Notes: a model not told the origin generated them from the letters alone. DNA of 64,000 nt from Lewinellaceae bacterium (GCA_024644235.1 JAHELJ010000017.1:1-64000); one strand, 5' to 3'; shown: positions 1-9,349, numbered from the stretch's first letter. Numbers and translations: made by a program.

Positions 1-2
1 GC

Positions 3-3000
3 CAGATCGTCTCCGTGGCCGGAACTTATACCCAGAACTATACCAGCCAGGCTGGTTGTGACTCCATCGTCACCCTCGATCTGACCGTCATACCTCCGGT
101 CGATACCACCATCTCTGCCACAATCTGTGACGGAGATACCTATGACTTCAATGGGCAGATCCTCACCTCAGCCGGCACTTATCAGGATACCTTCACTTCA
201 TTGGCTGGATGCGATAGCATCGTCACCCTCAACCTCATCATCGATCCGGTCCAACAGACTACCATCAATGCCGATATCTGTGAAGGCGATATCTATGACT
301 TCCACGGTATGAATCTGGACTCGGCAGGAACTTACATGGATACACTCACTTCAACAAATGGATGTGACAGTATAGTTACGCTGAACCTGAACGTATTCCC
401 GTCTTCAATTGATACGCTTCATGCACAGATCTGCACTGGACAATCTTACGTATTTGGTAATCAAACTTTAACGGCAAGTGGCACTTACATGGAGACTCTG
501 ACTTCGACCAATGGTTGTGACTCCATAGTGACCTTGATTTTGGAAGTTCTGGATGTATTGGAAACTGCTATTAGTGATACCATTTGCCTTGGAGGCACTT
601 ATTTGTTTGAAGGACAAATTCTTACTTCAACAGGAACTTATAGTGAGACCTACACGAGTCAAGCTGGTTGTGATAGTATAGTCACTCTTAATCTTGTCGT
701 GATCGATCCAGTCAGCGAGAGTATTGCCATGGCATTTTGCGCCGGAGAGAGTTTCGAATTTAATGGAGCGATAATAACGACTGACGGGATCTACATCGAC
801 ACCCTTACTGCCCAATCAGGATGCGATAGCGTTGTCACACTTACGGTAACAATGCTTCCAGGATATATAGATACAATTGAAGCTGATATTTGCGAGGGAC
901 AGACCTATAATTTCAAGGGTCTTGAGCTGTCCGCCGGTGGTGAATACCGGGATTCGGCAATGGCAAACAATGGTTGCGACAGTATTACAATCTTGTTATT
1001 AAATGTCTTGCCGGTTCACCACACGAACCTTTCAGCAACTATCTGTTCCGGAGCAAGTTATGACTTGCATGGAACTCTGCTAACGAGCAGCGGTACTTAT
1101 TCTGACACATTGCCATCTGTCGATGGATGCGACAGCATCGTCACATTGGTTCTCACGGTAGTAGATGTGTTTGATACAACCGTGCAAGCGCAGATTTGCT
1201 CCGGAACGAGCTTCAATTTCCAAGGACAGATTCTCACACAATCCGGAACCTACGTCGACACTCTGGTGTCAAACGACGGCTGTGACAGCATAGTTACACT
1301 AGTCTTACTGGTACGGGATTTCCTTGAAGTTGAGCTTAATGCTGAAATCTGTGAAGGCGAGACTTATCTATTTAATGGTATGGAGCTCAGTCTCGCGGGG
1401 GTCTATTCCGATACCACAACTTCCAGTCTCGGGTGTGACAGTATCACCACTCTTAACCTGGCAATTATCCAGGTTCTCTATGAGAGTGTGTCGTTTGATT
1501 TGTGCCCCGGAGAATCTGTCATTGTCAATTCTATTGAATATGACTCTGCTGGCACCTACTACGATACTTTGACTTCAGAAGGAGGATGCGATAGCATTAT
1601 TACAATCACTATAAATGAATACCCATCATACCTAGAATCTATTGAAGCTGATATTTGCGAAGGATTGACCTACAGTTTCAAGGGTCTTGAGCTGTCCTTG
1701 AGTGGCGTTTACCGGGATACTTTGACGGCATTAAACGGATGCGATAGCATTATTGTCTTGACGTTAAATGTATTGCCGGTCTATGACACCCAACTGTTCG
1801 CAGATATCTGTTCCGGAGCAAACTACGATTTCCATGGAACCCTGCTTACCAGCAGCGGCACCTACGTAGATACACTGATTTCCTCAAACGGGTGTGACAG
1901 CATCGTCACATTGGTTCTCACCGTTGAGGAGGTCCTGGAAACGGATTTTTCAGCAGAAATTTGCTCCGGAACAAGCTTCAGTTTTAACGACACCATGCTC
2001 ACGGAAGCCGGTGTGTATATTGATACCTTCACTTCCATTGCCGGATGTGATAGTGTCGTCACATTAACTCTGAGTGTAGTTGATGAAATCACCACCAATG
2101 TATCATCCGATCTATGTCCGGGTGAAGAAATCATCTTTGGTGGTTCAGTAATTTCCTCCTCCGGAACTTATCACGATACTTTAACCTCGGCAGCAGGATG
2201 TGATTCGATAGTAGTACTGACAGTAACAGAATTAGAAGCACCCGTCACTGAACTCAGCTTTGACATTTGTCCTGGTTCCAGTGTTGAGGTGAATGGTGCC
2301 AGCTACGATTCAATTGGTGTTTACTTTGATAGATTAACGTCAGCCTCAGGCTGTGACAGCCTATTACGTATAGAGATTGTGGAGAAAGCATCACAAAGTA
2401 TTTCCACGGTTGATACAATTTGTGCAGGTGAATTCTATCAATTTGGGGATTCCATCTTGACAGTGAGCGGATCCTACACCCAAATGCTTGTCAATCAAGA
2501 TGGTTGCGACAGCGTTGTCAATCTTACACTGGTAGTAAATCCTGTCTATGATACATTAATTCAAAAAGAGATATGTGAGGGGCAGGTCTACGTATTCCAT
2601 GGTATCAGTCTTGACTCGGCAGGCTCTTTTGTTGATACACTGGTATCCATCGAAGGCTGTGACAGTGTCATAAACCTTGTCCTGCAGATCGTCGAAGAGC
2701 TAAGAACTGAGGTCAATTTCAATATCTGCCAAGGTGATTCAATAGTACTCAATGGGACGTCTTATGATACGACTGGAATCTATAGCGACACCCTCACAAG
2801 CTCTGGAGGATGTGACAGCATTGTAACGATCAACATCACTCTTGATTCAATTCAGACTGACACCATTTATGCTGAAATTTGTGAAGGAGATACTTATCCA
2901 TTCGCTGACACTATTGTCGAGATCGGTGGTATCTACTATGACACCCTGACGGGAATCAATGGGTGCGACAGCATTTTGGTTCTTATTTTGGATGTGAATC

Positions 3001-3475
3001 CCGTAGAGACTTTCACCTATGGTGATACTATCTGTCAAGGCGATTCGTACAACTTTGGAAATCAGATACTAACATTGTCAGGTACCTACTCACAAACACT
3101 CACATCAACTGATGGTTGTGATAGTATAATCAATCTGAATCTTGTAGTGCTTCCAACAATTACTGTCGAGATCACAGATTCTGTTTGTCCCGGCTATTCA
3201 TATCAGTTTGGTGACACCCTCTTATCAGATCCAGGTACATACATCGATACATTTGCCAGTGCAGATGGTTGTGATAGTGTCGTAACCCTGCATCTGAATC
3301 TGATACTTCCCGTGGAACAAACTGTAGAACATTACCGTATGTGTGATGGCGATAGCGTCCTTATCCTCGGCAATTGGTACTATGCCGAAACTACCTTCGA
3401 TGAGGTGTTTACCGGAACTGACGGCTGCGATAGCTTGGCCACCTACATTGTGGAGATCATACCTCAACTTTCCTT
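3..3475 (+). repeat. In-frame tandem array of ~153-bp coding repeats (23 units)
   Basis: The GCDS motif recurs 23 times at intervals close to 153 bp. Most units have drifted at the DNA level while keeping the protein motif. The first two units use more GC-rich codons (atc gtc acc ctc) than those that follow. The array continues upstream of the window. Confidence 0.95.
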
Positions 3476-4223
3476 AGACGGTGACGATGCGGAAATATGT
3501 TTGGGTGAAAGCGTGCAATTGAGAGTTACCGGAAACGAAGGACGACCTGTCACCTGGTCGCCACCTGCTGGATTGTCATGCACGGACTGTGAGGATCCAC
3601 TCGCCAGTCCAGATACCACGACAACCTATGTAGTAACGACTGTTGGTTGTGGAGAAGAACTCGTCTCGACAACCATCACTGTGGAGGTAGTACCACTTCC
3701 GACTCTTGTTGTATCGCAAGATCAGAAGATTAAAAAAGGCGAGATTATCAATATTTCCGGTACGACAGAACCTGGAAATCCAATAACGTGGTACAATCAG
3801 ACAGAGAATGTTCTTATTTGTGAGAATTGCACCCAAATTACTGATCAACCGAGTTCAACAACTACCTATGAAGCTACTACCAGCAATCTGCTCGGCTGTC
3901 CAGTTCAAGACTCAGTGACTGTCGAAGTCGAAGATCTTTGCGAATTGGAAAGAATAATAGTTGTCAACGCCTTTACACCAAATGGAGATGGCATAAATGA
4001 CTTTTTCTTCATTTCTAATCCGGGAATAAGTAGAATCGGACTGGTTCAGGTATTTAACAGATGGGGAGAATTGGTATTTGAAACTACTGGAACGCAAGAA
4101 TTGTGGGATGGTACCCATCGTGGAGTGGACGTAAATCCAGGGGTTTACATGTATATTATAGAAGCAATTTGTGTTGACGGGGATCAAATGTTTATCCCCG
4201 GAAACGTCACGGTAGTACGTTAA
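3..4223 (+). CDS. Giant repeat protein with CHU_C-type C-terminal domain (5' end outside window)
   Basis: The frame is open back to the window edge and the first bases already encode repeat sequence, so the GTG at 15 is not the true start and the N terminus is missing. The visible 1,400 residues hold 23 copies of a roughly 51-residue unit with the pattern IC-G--Y-F-G--L---G-Y-DTL-S--GCDSIVTL-L-V, up to about residue 1155. Two Cys-containing Ig-like stretches follow (about 1155-1313), then a gliding-motility-associated CHU_C domain (about 1314-1402; motifs NAFTPNGDGIND, VFNRWGELVFE, WDG). CHU_C domains direct export by the type IX system, so this is inferred to be a secreted or surface-anchored adhesin-like protein. 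Each repeat has two conserved cysteines that could pair. A PorP/SprF gene lies directly downstream, a usual partner arrangement for such cargo. Confidence 0.93.
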   Translation, partial: QIVSVAGTYTQNYTSQAGCDSIVTLDLTVIPPVDTTISATICDGDTYDFNGQILTSAGTYQDTFTSLAGCDSIVTLNLIIDPVQQTTINADICEGDIYDFHGMNLDSAGTYMDTLTSTNGCDSIVTLNLNVFPSSIDTLHAQICTGQSYVFGNQTLTASGTYMETLTSTNGCDSIVTLILEVLDVLETAISDTICLGGTYLFEGQILTSTGTYSETYTSQAGCDSIVTLNLVVIDPVSESIAMAFCAGESFEFNGAIITTDGIYIDTLTAQSGCDSVVTLTVTMLPGYIDTIEADICEGQTYNFKGLELSAGGEYRDSAMANNGCDSITILLLNVLPVHHTNLSATICSGASYDLHGTLLTSSGTYSDTLPSVDGCDSIVTLVLTVVDVFDTTVQAQICSGTSFNFQGQILTQSGTYVDTLVSNDGCDSIVTLVLLVRDFLEVELNAEICEGETYLFNGMELSLAGVYSDTTTSSLGCDSITTLNLAIIQVLYESVSFDLCPGESVIVNSIEYDSAGTYYDTLTSEGGCDSIITITINEYPSYLESIEADICEGLTYSFKGLELSLSGVYRDTLTALNGCDSIIVLTLNVLPVYDTQLFADICSGANYDFHGTLLTSSGTYVDTLISSNGCDSIVTLVLTVEEVLETDFSAEICSGTSFSFNDTMLTEAGVYIDTFTSIAGCDSVVTLTLSVVDEITTNVSSDLCPGEEIIFGGSVISSSGTYHDTLTSAAGCDSIVVLTVTELEAPVTELSFDICPGSSVEVNGASYDSIGVYFDRLTSASGCDSLLRIEIVEKASQSISTVDTICAGEFYQFGDSILTVSGSYTQMLVNQDGCDSVVNLTLVVNPVYDTLIQKEICEGQVYVFHGISLDSAGSFVDTLVSIEGCDSVINLVLQIVEELRTEVNFNICQGDSIVLNGTSYDTTGIYSDTLTSSGGCDSIVTINITLDSIQTDTIYAEICEGDTYPFADTIVEIGGIYYDTLTGINGCDSILVLILDVNPVETFTYGDTICQGDSYNFGNQILTLSGTYSQTLTSTDGCDSIINLNLVVLPTITVEITDSVCPGYSYQFGDTLLSDPGTYIDTFASADGCDSVVTLHLNLILPVEQTVEHYRMCDGDSVLILGNWYYAETTFDEVFTGTDGCDSLATYIVEIIPQLSLDGDDAEICLGESVQLRVTGNEGRPVTWSPPAGLSCTDCEDPLASPDTTTTYVVTTVGCGEELVSTTITVEVVPLPTLVVSQDQKIKKGEIINISGTTEPGNPITWYNQTENVLICENCTQITDQPSSTTTYEATTSNLLGCPVQDSVTVEVEDLCELERIIVVNAFTPNGDGINDFFFISNPGISRIGLVQVFNRWGELVFETTGTQELWDGTHRGVDVNPGVYMYIIEAICVDGDQMFIPGNVTVVR
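879..2055 (+). repeat. Five-unit (765-bp) higher-order duplication inside the array
   Basis: Several DNA words recur at exactly 765 bp, which is 5 x 153: gaagctgatatttgcga at 879 and 1644, ttaaatg-ttgccggt at 999 and 1764, atctgttccggagca at 1041 and 1806, gacagcatcgtcacattggt at 1131 and 1896, and tttgctccggaac at about 1193 and 1958. A block of several units was therefore copied as one piece more recently than the other units diverged. Block edges are approximate. Confidence 0.85.
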
Positions 4224-4319
4224 AACTCAAAATAAACCCGATAAATGTTATAACTTACCTAAGGCCCTAAACGAACACCACTCATGAGACCCGATTACAC
4301 CCGACTAGGGTTTGTTGCT

Positions 4320-5387
4320 ATGAGCAAACCAATAGTCAGAAGGACGACCATAGTACGTGTAGCTAGTTGGCTACTGGGGTTCTTTATCTCCCTACCACTT
4401 CTGTCTCAGGATATTCATCTTTCACATATTCACGCTTCCCCTACTCATCTCAATCCAGCAATGACCGGGCTGTTCAACGCGGATCTGCGTTTCATTGCCA
4501 ATTACAAGGGTCAATGGAATTCGTTTACCAACGGATATCGCACCGCTGTGGCCTCAGCAGATATGAAGCTCAATCGCGGATTTGGCAATCGCGATGATGT
4601 GGGTGTGGGGATTATGGCTATCGGCGATCAAGCTGGTGATCTCAAATTCCGCACCTTGAACGTAGGGGTATCGCTGTCTTATCTGAAAGCGCTCAACTCC
4701 ACTGGCACACATTTTCTATCTGCTGGAGTGCAAACTGGAATCATTCAGCAAAGGTTGAGCAGCAATCTGGCCATCCTCGAAGAAGAATTTGACCCATACA
4801 TCCAGAATCCTGATTTTATGGGGTCAGTAAGTGCTTTTGATATCTCTGCCGGTATTGCGTGGTTTGTTCCCGTCGGTCGCAGAAACCATGTCTATGTCGG
4901 TGCTTCGATGTGGCATCTCAATCGTGGATTTGTGGGTTTTATGAAGAACCTTGTAGATGCCCCGGATAGTTACTTCCTTTTTCCGAAAACTGTCATTCAT
5001 GGGGGAGGTCATTTCCGGGTAAACTATGTGCTTACCTTGAAACCAAGCTTTATTATTTTGGATCAGGGGCCTCACAGAGAGTTCAACCTGGGGTCTTTTT
5101 TCAGTCTTCAGCCCATCGATCAGTATGTCAGGCCAGAATACACACTCTTCTTTGGTGCTTGGTTACGTTGGTCAGCAGAAGCGGGAGAGTTCAATCGCGA
5201 TGCCATCATCGCCTCAGTTCGATATGACTGGAAAGACACGATCTTCACTTTTTCTTACGATGTCAACATTTCCGATCTGGCAAAAGCAACACAGTACCGG
5301 GGCGGTCCGGAAATATCCATCATACATTATATCGACTTCTTCCGGCCAGATCGATTAAGATTCAAAGTAAAATGTCCTGAATTCTAA
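4320..5387 (+). CDS. PorP/SprF family type IX secretion-associated outer membrane protein
   Basis: PorP/SprF proteins are outer-membrane beta-barrels that help type IX cargo reach or stay on the surface, and they usually sit next to the gene for a large repetitive CHU_C protein, as here. The ATG at 4320 gives a signal peptide (basic MSKPIVRR, hydrophobic WLLGFFISLPLL, then SQ) followed by the family hallmark QDIHLSHIHASPTHLNPAMTG and the NYKGQWNSF motif. Without the first 12 codons (ATG at 4284) the protein is 355 residues, normal for the family. It follows the giant repeat gene by about 95 bp and is probably co-transcribed with it. Confidence 0.9.
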   Translation: MSKPIVRRTTIVRVASWLLGFFISLPLLSQDIHLSHIHASPTHLNPAMTGLFNADLRFIANYKGQWNSFTNGYRTAVASADMKLNRGFGNRDDVGVGIMAIGDQAGDLKFRTLNVGVSLSYLKALNSTGTHFLSAGVQTGIIQQRLSSNLAILEEEFDPYIQNPDFMGSVSAFDISAGIAWFVPVGRRNHVYVGASMWHLNRGFVGFMKNLVDAPDSYFLFPKTVIHGGGHFRVNYVLTLKPSFIILDQGPHREFNLGSFFSLQPIDQYVRPEYTLFFGAWLRWSAEAGEFNRDAIIASVRYDWKDTIFTFSYDVNISDLAKATQYRGGPEISIIHYIDFFRPDRLRFKVKCPEF

Positions 5388-5478
5388 AATTCGTAATTTC
5401 TCTTTAGGATTTTTTTAGCAGTCTGATTCAAACTTGTAGGTTCCGAATTGCGTTCTAGGATTGTACAGAATATTATTT

Positions 5479-6207
5479 ATGATGATCAGACCAATATTAC
5501 TAGCCTTTATATTTTCAATAGCCATTTTACCTAGCCAAGGTCAGAAACTTGGAGACTTAGTCGGCAAGGCCAAAAAGGTGCTGTCTGGAGAAAAACTAAC
5601 AGACGAAGAGATTGGTGCTGGGCTTAAGGAAGCTCTTAGCATTGGCACAGGGGAAGCGGTAGAATTTCTTTCTGCAGAAGATGGATATTTCAAGTCCATC
5701 TACAAAATTGCCTTACCAGAAGAAGCTCAGTCCATCGTAAGTAAATTGTCGATGGTGCCTGGCTTTCATAATCTTGAGTCCAATCTGGTAGAACGTATGA
5801 ACCGGGGCGCTGAACTGGCAGCGGCCAAAGCAAAACCCATTTTCCTGTCCGCCATTAAAAATCTCACCTTCAAGGACGTCATGCGGATCCTCACAGGTGA
5901 ACGGGATGCTGCTACTCGTTACCTGGAGTCAACAACCAACGATCAGCTGTATTCGGAATTCAGACCAATCATAAAAGCGGCATTGGATGAGGTCAACGCT
6001 ACCAATCTCTGGAGGGAAGCAGTAACGGCTTACAATAAGCTCCCTTTAGTACGTCAGACCAATCCCGAACTCGATGATCATGTGACCGATAAAGCGCTGG
6101 TGGGTCTGTTTTCACTGATCGAGAAGAAGGAAGATGGCATCAGGAGCGACGTAGGACAAAGGAGTAGCGATCTGCTACGCAAGGTGTTCGCTCAGCAGGA
6201 TAAATGA
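5479..6207 (+). CDS. DUF4197 family exported protein
   Basis: The mature sequence follows the DUF4197 pattern: LTDEEIGAGLKEALSIG, LSAEDGYFKS, LNRGAELAAAKAKP-like and AIKNLTFKDVMRILTGERDAATRYL motifs, NPELDDHVTDKALVGLF and a C-terminal DLLRKVFAQ. A signal peptide (hydrophobic LLAFIFSIAILPS, then QGQ) places it in the periplasm or outer membrane. The start is taken at ATG 5479; a TTG at 5461 would add six residues. The molecular role of DUF4197 is unknown. It stands alone between the PorP/SprF gene and the initiator tRNA. Confidence 0.85.
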   Translation: MMIRPILLAFIFSIAILPSQGQKLGDLVGKAKKVLSGEKLTDEEIGAGLKEALSIGTGEAVEFLSAEDGYFKSIYKIALPEEAQSIVSKLSMVPGFHNLESNLVERMNRGAELAAAKAKPIFLSAIKNLTFKDVMRILTGERDAATRYLESTTNDQLYSEFRPIIKAALDEVNATNLWREAVTAYNKLPLVRQTNPELDDHVTDKALVGLFSLIEKKEDGIRSDVGQRSSDLLRKVFAQQDK

Positions 6208-6295
6208 CTGTAAAATCGGTATTGCTGCATTGCTAAAGCAGTTATTTACATTGAATAGTGGGGTCCATCATCAGTTTCCCCGACAGTGAGTACTC

Positions 6296-6327
6296 TTTGA
6301 AGATTTGCGAACAAATCAGTATATTTG
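6296..6327 (+). promoter_or_regulatory. Bacteroidota-type promoter for the initiator tRNA
   Basis: TATATTTG at 6320-6327 fits the Bacteroidota -7 element TAnnTTTG, and TTTG at 6296-6299 lies 20 bp upstream as a -33 candidate. The tRNA begins 33 bp after the -7 element, which leaves a short leader. Confidence 0.55.
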
Positions 6328-6360
6328 CCATCCCTTCGAAAACGTTGAAGGAGTCTATAT

Positions 6361-6433
<73 letters not shown>

Positions 6434-6438
6434 CTAGG

Positions 6439-6475
6439 AATGCCTGATAATTGATTGATTATCAGGCATTTTCAT
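6439..6475 (+). terminator. Rho-independent terminator of tRNA-fMet
   Basis: A perfect 13-bp inverted repeat (AATGCCTGATAAT at 6439-6451, its complement at 6458-6470) with a 6-base loop and a T-rich tail, starting 6 bp after the tRNA. Confidence 0.8.
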
Positions 6476-6477
6476 TT

Positions 6478-6725
6478 CTAGGGGTAACGATTTAGTAACG
6501 TTTTCCTCTGATCAAGCCTATATTTCTGTTTATATCCGACAAGATCGGTGCGTTGTTCAATCAATCCCTCATCTGCAAAACTGGCATAGCAAGAAGAGGT
6601 TAGAATGAGGTGGTCAAGTACTTTCATCTTTAGCAAAACAGCACCCCCAGAAATTTCTTTTGTGATTTGATGATCTTGCCGAGAGGGCTTCAGGTTAATA
6701 TTCGGATGGTTATGAGCCAGATTGA
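6478..6725 (-). pseudogene. Truncated RadC/JAB-domain gene (C-terminal remnant)
   Basis: The reverse strand encodes LAHNHPN, then LKPSRQDHQITKEI, VLDHLILTS and YASFADEGLI, matching the C-terminal half of RadC-type JAB metalloprotease-like domains including the H-x-H...D metal-binding pattern. Upstream of LAHNHP (near 6720) the similarity stops abruptly and the remaining frame to 6825 does not look like RadC. The N-terminal half is missing, so the gene is broken. RadC-like genes are frequent passengers of Bacteroidota mobile elements, and this one lies 8 bp after the tRNA terminator, so it may be the last trace of an integrated element. Confidence 0.75.
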
Positions 6726-7359
6726 TAGAAGATGTAAACGGATATAGCTTTCCAAAGCCGGAACTGCTCTCAAGTATTGCTGAAGTATTGAATGTTGATT
6801 TCGGGAATTGTTCATTTCCACACAACAGAGAAACTTATCTGATCCCTCTGAAGCCATCAAAGAAATCAAACGAATTGTTGATCGGGTCGGGAGTTGAGAT
6901 TAAAGATGGTGCTACTTAATGGGTCCCATATTTGAGAATTCTTCGCCCCATGGGGGATATTCGAAAAAAGGCTTTCTGTCTTAATCTGCAAGGAGTGGGT
7001 AATGGAAAAGAAAAATGTGTTTGATTTCTAATCCTGAATTGCAGTAAAGATTAGGTCTTGATTTATTGTCTTTGGATTGAAGGGAACAACTTTCCGCCGA
7101 AATGAATTGCCGGAACTTTGTTTGTCGATACGCTGAAGAACTGAGAAGCGATTCACTGCCTCTTTTGGAACTATTATATCTGTGGAGAAGAATTTGTACC
7201 GTTGTTCCATGGCACTTTTTAAAGAAGTGGGGGGCAAGAAATGGCCACTAGTCCCGTCAAGGGTGGAAGATGGGACTATTTTGGAACCGCTTTTGGAGAC
7301 CTTGAGCTTTGTTATATCTTTAGTCATATTCCACCATTAGAATAAAAATCTTCTGTAAA
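6726..7359. other. Decayed stretch with no recognisable intact gene
   Basis: Two open frames occur, 6722-6919 on the + strand (65 residues) and 7028-7327 on the - strand (99 residues). Neither shows a motif, signal peptide or family resemblance that I recognise. The minus frame has a plausible composition and could be a small gene or a fragment. The setting between three broken genes argues for debris. Confidence 0.4.
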
Positions 7360-7705
7360 ATGAAATTAGATAAGCCATTCAAGTATTTTCTTTATGGACT
7401 TGCCTTGGTGGTGATCGGGATATTGCTTTTTATCCAGCTCAATAATTGGAATGAAAACAGAAAAGCAGCCGCCAAAGAATCAAGTAGCATTTCGGAATGA
7501 CTACCGATACCTGGACGGCTTATGCCAATGAAAGTGTGTTCGAATCCTTAAGATCAGAAGGTTTAAATCTTATTTCCAACAAAGACCTCAGACAGGAAAT
7601 AGTTAGGTTTTATGACAAACTAATAATCCTCTAAAAGAGAGAAATGTTAGGTATAGAGATTTAGTCGATGAAGGTTCTGCAATTGTTCTGATTACAAGGT
7701 TTGAT
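7360..7705 (+). pseudogene. DUF6090-like membrane protein gene, frameshifted and internally deleted
   Basis: From ATG 7360 the first frame encodes FKYFLYGLALVVIGILLF followed by QLNNWNENRK, the N-terminal membrane anchor typical of DUF6090 proteins, and stops at 7500. A second frame (7503-7634) resumes with family-like YANESVFESLRSEGLNLISN and RQEIVRFYDKL. A third frame from about 7623 continues with NPLKERNVRYRDLVDEG and IVLITRFD. The roughly 100 residues that normally separate anchor and SLRSEGLNLIS are almost all absent. Similarity ends near 7705, where it meets an oppositely oriented TPR remnant. Confidence 0.7.
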
Positions 7706-7984
7706 CCGCATCCAGTAAGCAGTTTGAGCCATTGTAAACCAAAGCCGGTCGGAGACAAAACCCTTACGTTCACATTTTCGAAAATCTCGCCATGCTCTGC
7801 GAAACTGACGATGCTGCAAGTACAAACTACCTCTCTGCTGGTAAAGTTCAAGATCTTGAGGTGACTCCGATATCAATTTGCTGGCACTCCGAATCCGTGC
7901 ATGGAGATCACCATGAGCTAAACTCAAGCTGGGCGAAAGCAGAACAGTCATAAGTACCAAGGAATGTCTCAGATACCTTTGCAT
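7705..7984 (-). pseudogene. Truncated TPR protein gene (N-terminal part only)
   Basis: The minus-strand frame starting at 7984 gives a signal peptide (MQRYLRHSLVLMTVLLSPSL then SLAHGDLH) and one to one and a half tetratricopeptide-like helices (DLELYQQRGSLYLQHRQFRRAWRDFRKCERKG). It loses sense after WFTMAQTAYWM near 7705, exactly where the DUF6090 remnant ends, and stops at 7661. A deletion seems to have joined two convergent genes and removed both 3' ends. Confidence 0.65.
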
Positions 7985-8205
7985 ATCAGTTTTACATCGA
8001 CAGAATTGAATGCTTCGTGAAGTCAAAGAAAATGTTCGTAGCTGATCTGATAGAATTTCAGATTTGAATAAGGTAAGAAAAAATAGTCAAATCTTGGTTC
8101 CACCCGAAGCATCCAAATGCTGATGTACATTTCGTAAATTGAAGATGGACTGACCAACTCCCTGGAGTTGCAGTTACCATCATATGATGATAATCAAATC
8201 CGAAG

Positions 8206-9090
8206 ATGGCGGTGATGGAATCAACCAAAATGTTTATCCATTTGTTGGCTGCGGATGGTAAGGATCTTGAATTTGTGCCAGTGCAGGTTCCAGGCAAAGT
8301 TAAAGCAGGACCAAAATGTGATTACATTATTATAAGCAGGTCCGAGGTAGCACCAGATGCAGACGGAAATTTTCTGCCAGAAAACTTTAACGAGAGGGAA
8401 CGTGACGCCATACACACATATGCAGCTGCTAGATTAACAATCACCCTTTGGGAGCAGGCAATTCAACAAAAGATCATATGGCCGTGGCTCCAGGAAGGAC
8501 TTCCGGGTCCCATGAAGATCGAGCGATATAATGAACTGGTAGATGCTGCCTATTATCAGCGATTTCGTTCCATAGAATTGGGCACTACTGGGCCCAGCCT
8601 AAAGTTTACTTGCCGCTCATTCGACATCGTGTCACATGAGACGACCCACGCAATCATCCGGGCTATAAATCCGCGTGTCTACGATGACGCAACACTTGAG
8701 ACCTATGCTTGCGTGGAAGCCCTCTGTGATATTTCAGCTTTTCTCACTCTCGCCTTTCAACCCGCCATCTTGGATTTAGCAATTCATCGCACCAATGGCG
8801 ATCTCAGTGCTAAAAATTTCCTATCGGAGTTTGCAGAAGGATATAGTAAGGATCCTTGTGATGGAATTCGCAGTGCTCTGGTCATTCGGAATATTCCTGA
8901 TGATCCGTGTGCAATAGGATCACCCTTGATCAAGTTGGTCTACGAATTACTTGTTCAACTGGTACAGGATTCCCAAAAAAGCGCTCAAGATGGTGTCCGT
9001 AATCTGTCCACAAAGCTGTTTGGCTTAGCTGCTAAATCCAGGGACTTTCAGCTAAATACTTTTTATAGAGCGCTTCCTAAGATTTCTTAG
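8206..9090 (+). CDS. HETTH zinc-metallopeptidase-like protein
   Basis: Residues 144-148 are H-E-T-T-H inside SFDIVSHETTHAI, a perfect HExxH zinc site in a helix-like context. About 22 residues later ETYACVEALCDISAF supplies E171 and D175 in an ExxxD arrangement, the usual third ligand pattern of gluzincin peptidases. There is no signal peptide or membrane helix, so it should act in the cytoplasm unless exported otherwise. The length, 294 residues, is short for a thermolysin-type enzyme. The substrate is unknown. No neighbour explains it: upstream is decayed DNA and its 3' end overlaps a convergent interrupted gene by 14 bp. Family membership is inferred from the motif only. Confidence 0.65.
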   Translation: MAVMESTKMFIHLLAADGKDLEFVPVQVPGKVKAGPKCDYIIISRSEVAPDADGNFLPENFNERERDAIHTYAAARLTITLWEQAIQQKIIWPWLQEGLPGPMKIERYNELVDAAYYQRFRSIELGTTGPSLKFTCRSFDIVSHETTHAIIRAINPRVYDDATLETYACVEALCDISAFLTLAFQPAILDLAIHRTNGDLSAKNFLSEFAEGYSKDPCDGIRSALVIRNIPDDPCAIGSPLIKLVYELLVQLVQDSQKSAQDGVRNLSTKLFGLAAKSRDFQLNTFYRALPKIS

Positions 9091-9349
9091 CCAGCTTAAC
9101 ATCGGCTGCATATGGTATTTTGAAATTCTGTCCCCGTACGCTCAACTTCTTCACCTCAAACTGGACTTCATCCAAAACTTTGAATTTCAATTTTTTTCCA
9201 GTCTTATTATTCTTAAAGGGCAGCATTCTGATCCATTTGGGTGGTTTTGAGGTGTCATGTTCATCGTCTAAATATGTTACATAGATTTAACCAGTTGGGT
9301 GTCCCGTCATCGAATCACCACCGTCATCATGTACTGTTCCTCTGACCAT
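9077..9349 (-). pseudogene. Small basic protein gene interrupted by one in-frame TAA
   Basis: Starting from the minus-strand ATG at 9349 the frame reads MVRGTVHDDGGDSMTGHPTG, a TAA at 9287-9289, then IYVTYLDDEHDTSKPPKW and a coherent basic tail ending in PYAADVKLAKKS at 9077. The frame is kept on both sides of the stop and the composition is uniform, so a single substitution (for example AAA to TAA) is the simplest explanation. I do not recognise the family; the opening resembles a carboxypeptidase-regulatory-like beta-sandwich, which is only a guess. Confidence 0.5.

Noticed and set aside
3-3475. Regular spacing that could suggest a CRISPR array
   Set aside because: The units are 153 bp, in frame and diverged at DNA level; they encode protein repeats, not short identical repeats with spacers.
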